64,000 bases of DNA. It comes from Kitagawia praeruptora. Its lineage: Eukaryota; Streptophyta; Magnoliopsida; Apiales; Apiaceae. The position numbers and the translations under genes are program-made. Below the pieces are notes generated by a model. It saw nothing but the letters and a program-made list of their open reading frames with translations, was not told the origin of the DNA and searched no databases. The stretch is taken from assembly GCA_037693485.1 (NCBI GenBank), contig CM075350.1, positions 118,235,001 to 118,299,000 on the forward strand. The letters are read 5' to 3'. The first letter of the stretch is position 1. Every line of letters starts with the position of its first letter. Of the stretch, positions 12,946 through 22,845 are shown in pieces.

Positions 12946-15900
12946 ATGGCAACAGTAAAGTTCAACACCAACTTCATCGCTCTCACTAGTGATGTTGAAG
13001 CACCCAATGCAAATTTCAAGTGCTTTGTGAAATGGATGGCTGAGTCATATATCAAGGATGCACTCTCTGCCAACCCAACTCTGTATCTCGATATTCTGGA
13101 ACAATTCTGGAGTACTGCTATTGTGGAGGTTGTAGCCCTGGAAAACGCAATCACTTCCTATGTCATCTACTGCAAGGTTCAAGATAAGGAAATCACTATC
13201 ACTACTGCAGACATGAACCAAGCACTAGGACTACAACAAGAGTCATTTGACAGAATGGCCACTAACGCAGAGTTGGAGGAATTCTTTGAGTTCATAAACT
13301 ACTCAGATGGGATTAACCTTGGAAAGCTAAACAGAAAGAATCTGAGAAAGGAGTGGAGCTATGTGTTTGCAACTCTTCTCCAAGTCTTCACTGCAAGGAA
13401 ATCAAGCTTTGATCAAATCAGTGCACCTGTGCAGCAAATTGGATATGCTTTGGCCTATGGAAAGAAGATAGATGTTGGCCAAATCATACTTCAAGAATTA
13501 TATGGGAGACTTGGTAAGAACACAACCAAGAGAGGTACTGATATTTTCTTCCCTCGCTTTATTCAATCTGTACTTAATTATAAAAATGCTTCATTGATTG
13601 AATTGCCTGGGATTGATAAAAATAAAATAGGCTATCCTAAGTCCATGACCAAACTCATTTTTGGTAACTTGGAAACTAGGAATGATGTGGATGTAAGACT
13701 GAACATAACTCCCCATATGGAGAGTTTGTTTAGGACTTACCCCCACAACATGCCAACATTTGATGCAAAATCTAAGTTAGCACAGCCCAAGCAAGTAGAA
13801 CAAAATGCTAACCCAGGGCCTGCTAACCAACCCTCTCAACCAAACACTCTACCTCTTACTGAGCCAACTGCATCATCCTCTCAAAAGGGTGATGTTAGTA
13901 AAAAGAAGAGAAAGGAAGTAATGTCTGCACCTTTAAATATCTTGTCTGAAGCAGCATTAGCTGTTGAATTAGGTCTAGGAAGTGAGGAATCTGAGTTACC
14001 CTTACACAGAACAAAGAAGAAGAAAACTAAGACCACCTCTTCAGTCACACAAATGGCTGAAGTTGTAAAATCAGGGGCACACAGCTCACTAGGTGTATCC
14101 TCTCAACAGGGTGCACCTATAGAATCAAGCATTCTCCCCAATGCACCCTCTTGTATAGAGTCAGCACATGGGAGTGATAAGGCTGGCACAACACTGAGTG
14201 GAGAGCACATCACTTTTGAAACTTCCTCTATCTCTCAGGGGGAGTTGCCAAAATCTACTCTAAAACACACTTCTCTTCCAGAATCTACCTCTGAAATTTC
14301 TTTGGAACCTGCAACTCAGACAACTGAGATGCAAGGTATTGATCATCAAGAATCATTCTCGCTTGATGAGCCAATAATTTCAAGTGACTTAGTGCATGAC
14401 ACTTTGTTCACCACTCAGAACCCACATTTAGATGGTGAGGGAATGCATGCTGAGGCATATCCTAATGACACCATCACAAACACAGAGGTTCCCCTAGTTT
14501 TTACTAGAGACTCTGTGCCTGTGTCAACTGCTGGTGTAATTCATCCCACTTCTGTGGTGACACCAGTAGTAGAGTCAATCCATCCGGTTACAGAAGTTGC
14601 ATCTGTAACTGAGGAGACTAGCTTGCCTAGCTCTAGCTCTGACTTCATGTCAACATGGCTGAAGCCTGTGCAACATGGCAGTGCTTCAGGATCAGGGTCT
14701 GTTCCACAACAATTGACGGTTGAAGCACTTCAAAGCTTAATTGTGGATCAGATTCCTGAGTTCACAAAGATTGCTCAGCACCTTCTCACTGCGGACATGC
14801 CCAATCCAGACTATGAGGCTATTCTGTTATGCCATAGGGATGATGTGGAAGTGCAGAAGTCAAAGATCATTGATGATGCTGAGAGAGATGGCAACATAGA
14901 TGCCTGGTTGCAAGGAAAATATGATATTACTCTCGATGAAGCACTTCAGTATCTCAGGGAGGAATACATCACTTCACTGGGCTCCAATGCAAAATCCCTG
15001 TCACCTGGTGAAGTGTATGAAGCTGTAAATGACTCCTACAAGGGTTTCCTCAAGGCTGCACACTATCTTGGCAAGGGAGTCAAAACTGAAGTCAACAGGG
15101 TGTGTGATAAGACAGCCACTTCAGTAGCAGAAGTCAAGAGGGCCTTTGATGCTAAATTTCCTCAATTGGACAGTGTGTTCAAGGACATCAAACACTGCAA
15201 CTCTACCTGCACTAAGGTGGACAATGGGCTGGCTGTGCTAAAAGATGCTGTCACAGGTCTGGGGCATCAATTTCAGAATCTATCTGACCAGACTACAGAT
15301 GCCAATGCCATGCTGAGGATAATGTTCAAAAATCTTTATGGAGATAGACTAGTGACTGATGTCCCTGTGCATGAATTGTCTAAATATGAAGTGAAGAGGC
15401 TGCAGGATCAATCCTTATCTGGCTTCAAGGCCAATGAGTTATTCACTAAGGTCAACACTCTTGAGCAGGAGGTAGCTACTCTCACCAAGACCAATGCTCA
15501 TCTCACAGAAAAGGTTGCATTGCTAAATGATCAGTTGGACACTCAAGCATCCACCACAGCTGATGTCCTTCTGCATCAACAATCCATGTTAGCTGCAATG
15601 ATGAAGCATATGGGTCTCCCTCTACCTGATGAATCTTCACTCCCAAAGGACATTTCTACAGCCTCTGTGCCTGACAACAAGCCTAAGGGGGAGAAGAAGG
15701 CTAGGAACTCAAATTCAAAGGGGGAGACAAAGGGAGAGAAAGGCATAATAATCAAAGAGGGTGGTCAACAAAGGGCTTCTAAATCTCTAGCAAATGTGCC
15801 TGGCAAGGGAAAAGCCAAAGTAGATGAGCCTCCATCTATCTTGCCAGTTGTCACCTTACCAACTGTGCACATCACTACTCCTGGAGGACAAAAGCAATCC

Positions 15901-16791
15901 ATAACTACCACAGTGGTTGCAGGGAGTATGCCATCTGACAAACCTCCAATCTCTATATCTGAGAGTGCCAAGCCTGTAGAAGTCAAAGTTGTTACTGAGG
16001 CCAAGCTACAAGAAGTTGCTAACTCCAATGACTATCATGATAAAGCCTTCTTGGAGTTTCTGAAAGCCATAAGGGAACAGGTTGGTGACACTCAGTTTTA
16101 TCTGAGGGAGGTGAAGAAGCAGATAGACTACATCACTGTCATCCCCAAGAAAGTCAACAATATATGGGTCAAGGAGATAGTGATGGTTTCCAAACTAAAG
16201 ATATGGCATCTAACATACCAGACTCTACAAGACCTAAAGCACTCAGAGATAGATGCCATACTTGAGATCATTGAGAAGAAAAATGAGAACAGCAAGAGTC
16301 TGTTTGATGATTTGAGGAATGGTCAACCTACAAGGCTACCAGAAGTGATCAAGAAGCCATGGACAATTATTTATCAGTCTGGTACCAGAATTGAAGATAT
16401 CAAGCAATTGGTCATTCCTCATGATCTCACCTCCAGAAATCACAGACTGATCATTGCTATCATTGATCAATTACAGAAGAAGGTTGGAGCCAGAAATGCT
16501 GAAGAAATTGAGGCACTGCATATCCTCAGAACCTATATTGCAACTGGTGAAATTCCAGAGATGGCTCAACCTAGGAGAAATAAGGATGATGATTCTGAAG
16601 ACAAAGGTGATGGGAGGAGAAGACATCACAGGAGAGATAAGGGTGATGAAGATAAGAAGAAAAAGGGGGACAAGGATGAAAAGAATGATGATGACCAGGG
16701 TAAAACATATGTGAGAAAGAGTGTAAGACAGCAAGCCTTAGGCAATGCTAGCAGTAATCTCACCACAAACAAGACTCTAAGTCTAGGGTGA
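12946..16791 (+). CDS. SIRE extra ORF in env-like position, 1281 aa, function unknown
   Basis: A single intact frame begins at ATG 12946 (MATVKFNTNFIALTSD) after 0.85 kb of spacer, and ends at TGA 16789-16791. Residues 1-270 look globular. Residues about 280-640 are low-complexity, rich in Ser, Thr and Pro. Residues about 830-870 show leucine heptads consistent with a coiled coil (TLEQEVATLTKTNAHL). The last 80 residues are strongly charged, with runs of Lys, Asp and Arg. I see no signal peptide and no convincing membrane segment, so calling it an envelope protein rests only on position in a SIRE-like element. It could equally be a structural or chromatin-binding protein. Staying open over 3.8 kb while the pol beside it is destroyed suggests the element was intact until the LARD landed. 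Confidence 0.75.
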   Translation: MATVKFNTNFIALTSDVEAPNANFKCFVKWMAESYIKDALSANPTLYLDILEQFWSTAIVEVVALENAITSYVIYCKVQDKEITITTADMNQALGLQQESFDRMATNAELEEFFEFINYSDGINLGKLNRKNLRKEWSYVFATLLQVFTARKSSFDQISAPVQQIGYALAYGKKIDVGQIILQELYGRLGKNTTKRGTDIFFPRFIQSVLNYKNASLIELPGIDKNKIGYPKSMTKLIFGNLETRNDVDVRLNITPHMESLFRTYPHNMPTFDAKSKLAQPKQVEQNANPGPANQPSQPNTLPLTEPTASSSQKGDVSKKKRKEVMSAPLNILSEAALAVELGLGSEESELPLHRTKKKKTKTTSSVTQMAEVVKSGAHSSLGVSSQQGAPIESSILPNAPSCIESAHGSDKAGTTLSGEHITFETSSISQGELPKSTLKHTSLPESTSEISLEPATQTTEMQGIDHQESFSLDEPIISSDLVHDTLFTTQNPHLDGEGMHAEAYPNDTITNTEVPLVFTRDSVPVSTAGVIHPTSVVTPVVESIHPVTEVASVTEETSLPSSSSDFMSTWLKPVQHGSASGSGSVPQQLTVEALQSLIVDQIPEFTKIAQHLLTADMPNPDYEAILLCHRDDVEVQKSKIIDDAERDGNIDAWLQGKYDITLDEALQYLREEYITSLGSNAKSLSPGEVYEAVNDSYKGFLKAAHYLGKGVKTEVNRVCDKTATSVAEVKRAFDAKFPQLDSVFKDIKHCNSTCTKVDNGLAVLKDAVTGLGHQFQNLSDQTTDANAMLRIMFKNLYGDRLVTDVPVHELSKYEVKRLQDQSLSGFKANELFTKVNTLEQEVATLTKTNAHLTEKVALLNDQLDTQASTTADVLLHQQSMLAAMMKHMGLPLPDESSLPKDISTASVPDNKPKGEKKARNSNSKGETKGEKGIIIKEGGQQRASKSLANVPGKGKAKVDEPPSILPVVTLPTVHITTPGGQKQSITTTVVAGSMPSDKPPISISESAKPVEVKVVTEAKLQEVANSNDYHDKAFLEFLKAIREQVGDTQFYLREVKKQIDYITVIPKKVNNIWVKEIVMVSKLKIWHLTYQTLQDLKHSEIDAILEIIEKKNENSKSLFDDLRNGQPTRLPEVIKKPWTIIYQSGTRIEDIKQLVIPHDLTSRNHRLIIAIIDQLQKKVGARNAEEIEALHILRTYIATGEIPEMAQPRRNKDDDSEDKGDGRRRHHRRDKGDEDKKKKGDKDEKNDDDQGKTYVRKSVRQQALGNASSNLTTNKTLSLG

Positions 16792-16827
16792 ATACTGTTA
16801 GTAGTGACCTAGCAAAATCTACATCTA

Positions 16828-17699
16828 TGGCTTCTGCAACTGTCTTACCATCTCAAGAAAAGAAGAAGATTCAAGTCAAGAAACCATGTGTATGTTTCAG
16901 AAAGCAATCTGCTAATGGAATACTACTATGGTCTACCAACCAAGGTCAAAGATTTCTGCCAAGCAACCATGTCAAGAGGATAAAATTTAAACATGCTGCA
17001 AGGAGAGTGAAGCTATCCAAATCTAGAGCCCTAACAATCATTCCAGGATTAAAGCTCCAGCCACTTGATGAAGACTTTGATGAAGAGCAACTGCTATTTC
17101 TAAGAGCTCAAAAGATATGCTATGCTGCAATTGTGGATGACCACCTTGTAATCAAGTACACTGATGGGAAAGAAATGAAATTCAAACAAGGGGGTTGTCA
17201 ACATTGGGGTAAATTGTATGAGATAGAAAGAATCATTGCATTGCTGGATTCTAAGGACAAGGTGGAGAAAGTATGGAAGCTGGAATTGATTGACTTTGTG
17301 AAAATGAAGAAAGAATATGCTGAGAAGATAAGGAAGGGCTGCTATGAGAAATGGTTAGAAAGGGAGAAAGAAATTGATAGACTGGAGATTGAAGCAGAAA
17401 AGCTAAGGGCAAAGGGATTGTGTAGAGTTCAGTTTGATCCCTATGTGGTGAAGTATAGGAGGAGAAATGGAGACAATGTCAATATAAGAATGAACCTACT
17501 CAGTCACTATCCTGCCAACATTCTGAAGCCAGTGCTTGAAGATTTCAAAAACTCTATTATGATTGAAGAATTGGATGCTATGACAGAAATCATGAGAGCA
17601 GTAGATGAGATTGCAAGAAAGGAGAAAGAAAGGAAACAGAAAGCATATGATGATCTACAAGCCAAGGCAATGGAGATGCAATCAAAAGAAAACGGCTAG
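16828..17699 (+). CDS. Second SIRE 3' ORF, about 290 aa, function unknown
   Basis: This frame is open from 16788 and overlaps the stop of the 1281-aa ORF, in the -1 frame relative to it. The first ATG is 16828 (MASATVLPSQEKKK), chosen here as start. The protein is basic, with a Lys/Glu-rich helical middle (YEKWLEREKEIDRLEIEAE) and a C-terminal helix (REMRAV-type, rich in E, K and R). I do not recognise the family. Either it was once the C-terminus of the preceding ORF and a single-base indel separated them, or it is translated separately. No canonical slippery heptamer is seen at the junction. It is followed after about 150 bp by the PPT. Confidence 0.6.
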
Positions 17700-17847
17700 T
17701 ACCTCATCATACTGTAAGAAGTATTTATCTTGTAATTTCATTTATGTGTTCAATCAAATCACATACCTGTACTTTTAAAAGTTTTATCTTTAATGTATGT
17801 TAGGCTTGTTATCAGACATGAAATTGTGACTAAGGGTCTCACTCACA
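17700..17847 (+). other. 3' untranslated part of the SIRE element
   Basis: Short non-coding stretch between the last ORF and the polypurine tract. Nothing else is seen. Confidence 0.6.
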
Positions 17848-17860
17848 ATTTGGGGGAGAT
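17848..17860 (+). other. Polypurine tract of the SIRE element
   Basis: aatttgggggagat lies directly before the LTR start tgttaattac; this is the usual copia form of the plus-strand primer. Confidence 0.85.
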
Positions 17861-19163
17861 TGTTAATTACAGAGGCATGCCTGTATACATCTAATAACAA
17901 GCCTAATTGTTTGTAATGCTTTGCATTACTTACATGACCTCTTAACTGAGGGAACCTCTAGTTGTAGAGTTTCTGTTTGTATTGTACTTGTAATAGGCAT
18001 CAAATCCTAGTTGTGTAACTGTACAAATAGAGTCTAGAATAATGCTTGAAAGAAGTTCCATGGTTCATGCCTCAAGCAAGGAGTTAAAGACTGCCAAATA
18101 ATCACAGTTGGGATTTGAAGAAATGAAGAATTTGCCTAAGTACCAATTCGAGAAGTATATTTGTCTATTCGAGAAGTCCAGCATTCGAGAAGTCAGAGAT
18201 TCGATATCTCAAGACACTATTCGATATCTCTGAATACACTGTTCGATATCTCATTCGATATCTCAGGGATTCGATATGTCTACTACTCTATTCGAGAACT
18301 CAAGAAGTCAACAAGTCAAGATGGTATTCGAGTTCTCAAAGAGTCAACAAGTCAAAGTTCCATTCGATATCTCAAAGACTCAGAAAGCTATTCGACAACT
18401 CGAGGATTCGATAAGTCAAATGCTCTATTCGACAACTCAAGGAATCCTGATGGAAAAGAGCTATTCGAGAAGTGGTTCGATATGTCACTATAACAGTATT
18501 CGAGAACTCAGAGTTATCGATCAAGTCAATTCTAGTTCTCGAATCACTTACTTAGTCACTTCTCGAATACATTCTTGGAGACAAAATACTGAAGAAATTG
18601 TACAAGTCAGAAACCTGCAACAAGCCAATGCACTTTATGGACCACAACCTGTAACGTGCTCTGGAAAGCCTACAAGGAAGCTTGGAGAGATATAGAAGAG
18701 ACAAGGAGCTAAAGAAGTGGATCTAAACAGGCTTTGCAAAGTCAAATCTGTAACCGTTTGGACACTTACTCAAAAAGGATAGACAAACTAGAAAGTAATG
18801 TGTTTTAGCTACCTTATTTGTAGTAAGCAGGCTGTATCCATGTTCTATAAGGACACAGCCTCACTTCATAACTTAGCAACTTTTGTGAGTCAAGTTTTTC
18901 ATACACTGTAAGCTATATCTCTCTGAGAAAAACGAAGCTGAGAATACTACCATTTGTATTCACAGATTGTAGCAACCTTTATCTAATATACATTAGATTA
19001 AAGTGATATTGTGTCTTGTGTTGTTTATTTATCCGCACCTTAATTTCTGCACACACAGGCACTTATCTGCTACACAGACTCAATCCAAGAAAAGTTCAAG
19101 AATCCATTCACCCCCCCCCCCCTCTGTATTCTTTTACCGTGTTCAATACTCAACAACTTAACA
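17861..19163 (+). repeat. SIRE 3' LTR, 1303 bp
   Basis: It starts tgttaattac after the PPT and ends caacaacttaaca. A run of 14 C residues lies near the end (about 19111-19124), as is common in SIRE LTRs. A motif cluster occupies 18145-18570. The other LTR is not in the window, so the boundaries rest on TG...CA, the PPT and the PBS-like sequence that follows. Small open frames inside it are not genes. Confidence 0.75.
18145..18570. promoter_or_regulatory. Cluster of ttcgagaa and ttcgatatctc motifs in the LTR
   Basis: Within about 430 bp I count eight TTCnnGAA sites (ttcgagaa or ttctcgaa), interspersed with attcgatatctca and attcgacaactc. TTCnnGAA is the core of plant heat shock elements, and copia elements such as ONSEN are heat-activated through such sites in the LTR. 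Whether these sites bind heat shock factors is inference. Confidence 0.4.
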
Positions 19164-19405
19164 TGCTATCAGAACTCGGTTTAGAAGGGATGCAGATTCG
19201 AGTACCTCCACCCCCATTTATTTAATTTAAATATTTATTGTTGGTATTGGTATTGGTTATATATATGTTGTCACTTGCTAGTCAATCGGTACAAAATATA
19301 TCGTACGATTGAGGGGGAGTGTTGAATAATACTTGTTGTAGCATAAGATCCTGTTGAAATCTTTCTCTGATACCTTAAAATTTTAGATGAGTTAGTTACT
19401 TAACA
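19164..19405 (+). mobile_element. Remnant of a second copia-type element (PBS-like stub, PPT, short LTR)
   Basis: Starting at 19164, tgctatcagaactcgg resembles the tRNA-Met PBS TGGTATCAGAGC with two changes. A copia PPT (gattgagggggag, about 19308-19320) is followed by an LTR-like start, tgttgaataatacttg, and an LTR-like end, ttacttaaca, at 19405. Immediately after, tggtatc begins a PBS that resumes as gtatcagagctc at 47652 beyond the Athila insertion. So 19321-19405 would be an 85-bp LTR or LTR fragment. Lineage is not resolved. Confidence 0.5.
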
Positions 19406-19412
19406 TGGTATC

Positions 19413-20968
19413 TGTTATGCTATAATTACGCAAGCGCACGTAGTCACAAGTAATACAATTAAAGTTCGTTCCACAGAGATCTGGTTAAGTTTTACTCATA
19501 AAATATGCTTATGCAACAATGTATGGTTTTAATTCACTGCTAAGAAAAATAACAAATTGGATTTGATTATCTAAATTAAACTAAGATGCAAATTATAAAT
19601 CGAAGAATTAACTAATTGACAAGAATTAAAATCAAATTACTTATATGAGATAAAACATGGGACTCTAACTTCATTATCTACTTCACTTAGAGTTGACACC
19701 TTTAATCAATACACATGTGGAATTTGATATCTGATCGAACAACACGAAACAAGTAAAAGTTACCTCTCGGTATACTAGTACCAAACTACACATGCATCCA
19801 CAAATAAGATAGAAGATGGGTAGACACCAATTATGTTTAGACCCTATATCTCTATAGAATTTGAAAACATAAAGGTTTAAGCACAAGTCATCCACATAGA
19901 TCACGTAGGGCAGCATAATATCTCTATTCATGCCACAAATCATGATGTTAAAACATCAACCTATCCTATGCTAGCATGGCAAGTTCTAAATCTCAGGTTC
20001 CACTCTCGCTTCACAAAAGATTAACAATTCAATTTAGATGTTAGCTACGCATCTAAAAGCAATAAGATTAACCATACGAGGATATCAAGAATTCACCACA
20101 CGTAATCTTTAAAGCAATCAAACTACTAAGCTACATAAATAACTCCGTTAGAATCCCATGACAACGATTAGCTCATAATTGAACCGTTCATCGTCATGGG
20201 ATTTGATGAAAACATGATATAAATAAAAATATAAAAGAAAGAAACGATAATATTAATGAATTAAAGAGTTGAGAAAACAAATCTATGATTCAACGTATAC
20301 AAAAGAGGAAGTAGATCTAGATCCGTGCTTGTCACCGAGCTTTGAATCCTTTTCCACTTTTCTCCCTTGCGAAACTAACTTACAATAAAAACCCACACCC
20401 AATTACAAGGGTAAGATGTGTTTATATAGGCCTAGATATCTTGCCCAACAAGAAAAACAACCTATAATACAATTGGAAATAGGTTTGGATACCAAAAATA
20501 CAATTAGAATTCGTTTAGGGGCAAAACGGAAATTTTCATCAATTTTTTCCCCGCAGCAGCGCTGCCTGCGCAGCTACCAGCGCAGCCTGCGCTTCTTCTT
20601 CTTCTGTTCTTGCACTGTGCAGGCGTAGCCTGCGCTCTGTAGAGCGCTGCCAGCGCTTCCTTGGCTGGTGGCGGTTTAATTTCTGCATTTTTTCTTCGTT
20701 TTTCGTCCGTTTTCTTCCGTTCCTTTTGCAATAACTTCCCGTCTTCAATCCAATGACTTGCAAAACTCTTGATAGCTGATATTAAGCCACCATTCTTCAT
20801 TCCATAGCATAATAAACTCCAAAATTAACGGAAAATTCACCCCTAATCGATATTTCTCCAAACATGCACAAGTAAATAAAACACATAAAACTACGACAAT
20901 CTTGAGGCCAAATACACCAATTTAAGCCGATATGGAACGTTCCAAGTGGATATAAAATCCACTTATCA
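19413..20968 (-). repeat. Athila 3' LTR, 1556 bp
   Basis: It starts tgttatgctataattacgc and ends ccacttatca on the plus strand, and matches 46099-47651. The segment 20550-20660 is GC-rich with repeated small palindromes such as agcgcagcctgcgct, unlike the AT-rich remainder. Confidence 0.93.
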
Positions 20969-20985
20969 CACCCCCAAACTTAAAC
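20969..20985 (-). other. Athila polypurine tract
   Basis: The minus strand reads tttaagtttgggggtg next to the 3' LTR. The same tract is found in the nested relative (22846-22862). Confidence 0.8.
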
Positions 20986-21583
20986 CGATGCTTGTCCTCA
21001 AGCACAAACAATTACACTAACTAACTAGTATCACTTCCGTAGGTGATCACGGTTGCATTTGGCATATGCAACAAGCCCTTTAAACCCCTAGGCAGCCCTA
21101 GTGGACGAGTAAGGTCTCGTGAGGGCCTATAGTGAATGTACCCACAAAATCCATTTAACCTAATGCAATGCAATGCATGAATGCAACTAATATGAAAATG
21201 CAAGATCCCCTTCAAACTCACCAAGACCAACTAACAAGCAAATATCTCAAAGAATGCAACAACTCCAAGCAGAGCTCGACTAAGTCCCCGTATACTAACA
21301 ATACATGACAGAAACGTGCATGTGTGCGATGCTCATCAGAAATACTCCCAAAACTAGGTCAAAAATCATACATATTCTTCGCCAAGACAATCACAGGTTT
21401 ATAAAAAGAATAGACTGTAGACACTTCATAACCTAGGAACACCTCCACCCTCATTCAAGTTAGCCAGGAATTCATGCTTTATTACTACACTACGACATAT
21501 AATACCATAAACAATACGCATGCTTATTTAACCGTGCAATGAATGAGACCCCAAAAGGCTTATACAATAATACCCATATAGCG
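20986..21583 (-). other. Athila 3' untranslated region, distal part
   Basis: Non-coding. About 150 bp after the PPT (to roughly 21180) match 22863-23065 of the nested element closely, showing that the two elements are relatives. No gene seen. Confidence 0.7.
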
Positions 21584-21588
21584 AGTGT

Positions 21589-22845
21589 TGTTAGTAGTAT
21601 TTTTGTGTGTTCGTTCGCAGGGAAGGACTGAATGTAATATCAAGTTCAAGTATCTTATCTCTCACAATTTAGAAGTGTAGAAGAATGTTGGGTTTGTGTA
21701 TTAACTAAATTAACCAAGAACTAATTATAAGCACTAAGAATTGATTTTAAACTGAGATTCAAATATATGGGAAAACAATCTAAGAACTGGGGTTCTTCAC
21801 TTGGTCTCAATACATGCTCAATATTAATGTGATATCTGTGTTCCTACCTTGCTGAAAACAATTCTTCTAAAGTTATACTGTACCCTCCCAGGTTACAATA
21901 TAGTGCCTACAGCTACACCCTAATTGTCACTCCCGTGATACAATCAAAGTATATCTATAAACTGTTAAGTGCCAAGAATTATATGTCTCACAATTCTCCT
22001 ATTAATCTCCCAATCTAATAGTCAAATTATGTCTGTTAAATCATGTACTAAGATTGCAACTTCTCTCCCAAGCTTATTACAATCCCTAGAATACAATCAA
22101 AGGTTCATGACTCCCCTAATTGTGTTAAGATCTCATTAACAGATCAGCAAAGAAGAAAATCACGTAATCAAGCATGCATGAATACCAAGGAATACTACCC
22201 AATCCTCAGATTAGAGAATTAGTTACACATATTTAATAAAGAAAACATAATAATAATGATAATGAATGAAAGCATAATATTGAAGAAAGAATTGAAGATC
22301 GAAAGTACCTTGATACGATTAAAAGCTATGAATTGTTAGCTATGAATTGTTATGATTTACAATGGTAGGATGTGTTTAAATAGGCTCTACAAATCTTGCC
22401 TAGCAAGAAATTGCCTTCTATTACAATTAGGATTTAAAGAAGGTACCCAAAACTGCCCAGAATACAATTAGAATTAGAAAAAGGGCAAAACAGTAAATTC
22501 CCAGCCTTCTTTAACAAGATCACGTGCGCGACTTTATTCAGCACGTCCCTTGCACTTGTTTCCTTTCCCATGTTGTAGAAAATCTCTCAAGCTTCGCGTG
22601 GGCAGTAAGATCGCTGAAAACGGACTTCTAGAACTCCAGATATGGCCAAAACAGTATAAGCTGCGCAGCCTTCCCGGAAAATCCGAATTTTAATCAATTA
22701 AATCTCCAAAAATGACAAAAGCTTAGATATTCTTGCAAACCTGCACAACTACACAAAACACATCAAAACTACACAAACTTGAGTCCAAAACAATCAATTT
22801 AAGCCGATTTAGAATGCTCCAAGTGGATATAAAATCCACTTATCA
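21589..22845 (-). repeat. 3' LTR of the nested Athila relative, 1257 bp
   Basis: Plus strand starts tgttagtagtatttttgtg and ends ccacttatca. The last 20 bases resemble the end of the host Athila LTR. Confidence 0.93.

Larger units (their letters stand above)
11772..19163 (+). mobile_element. SIRE-like Ty1/copia element, 3' part
   Basis: The order is RNase H C-terminus, 0.85-kb spacer, 1281-aa extra ORF, 303-aa ORF, PPT, LTR. An extra long ORF after pol in the env-like position is typical of the plant SIRE/Maximus copia lineage. The 5' part (5' LTR, gag, most of pol) must lie left of the LARD, outside this window. The LARD is inserted in the RNase H codons for the motif that follows as IAAGSCCAQVLWIRNQL. 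Confidence 0.8.

Noticed and set aside
16780..16795. Programmed -1 frameshift between the SIRE ORFs
   Set aside because: No XXXYYYZ heptamer or obvious downstream structure; a simple indel explains it equally well.
18161..18695. Ser/Arg/Ile-rich frames in the SIRE LTR
   Set aside because: They are translations of the ttcgagaa/ttcgatatctc repeats.
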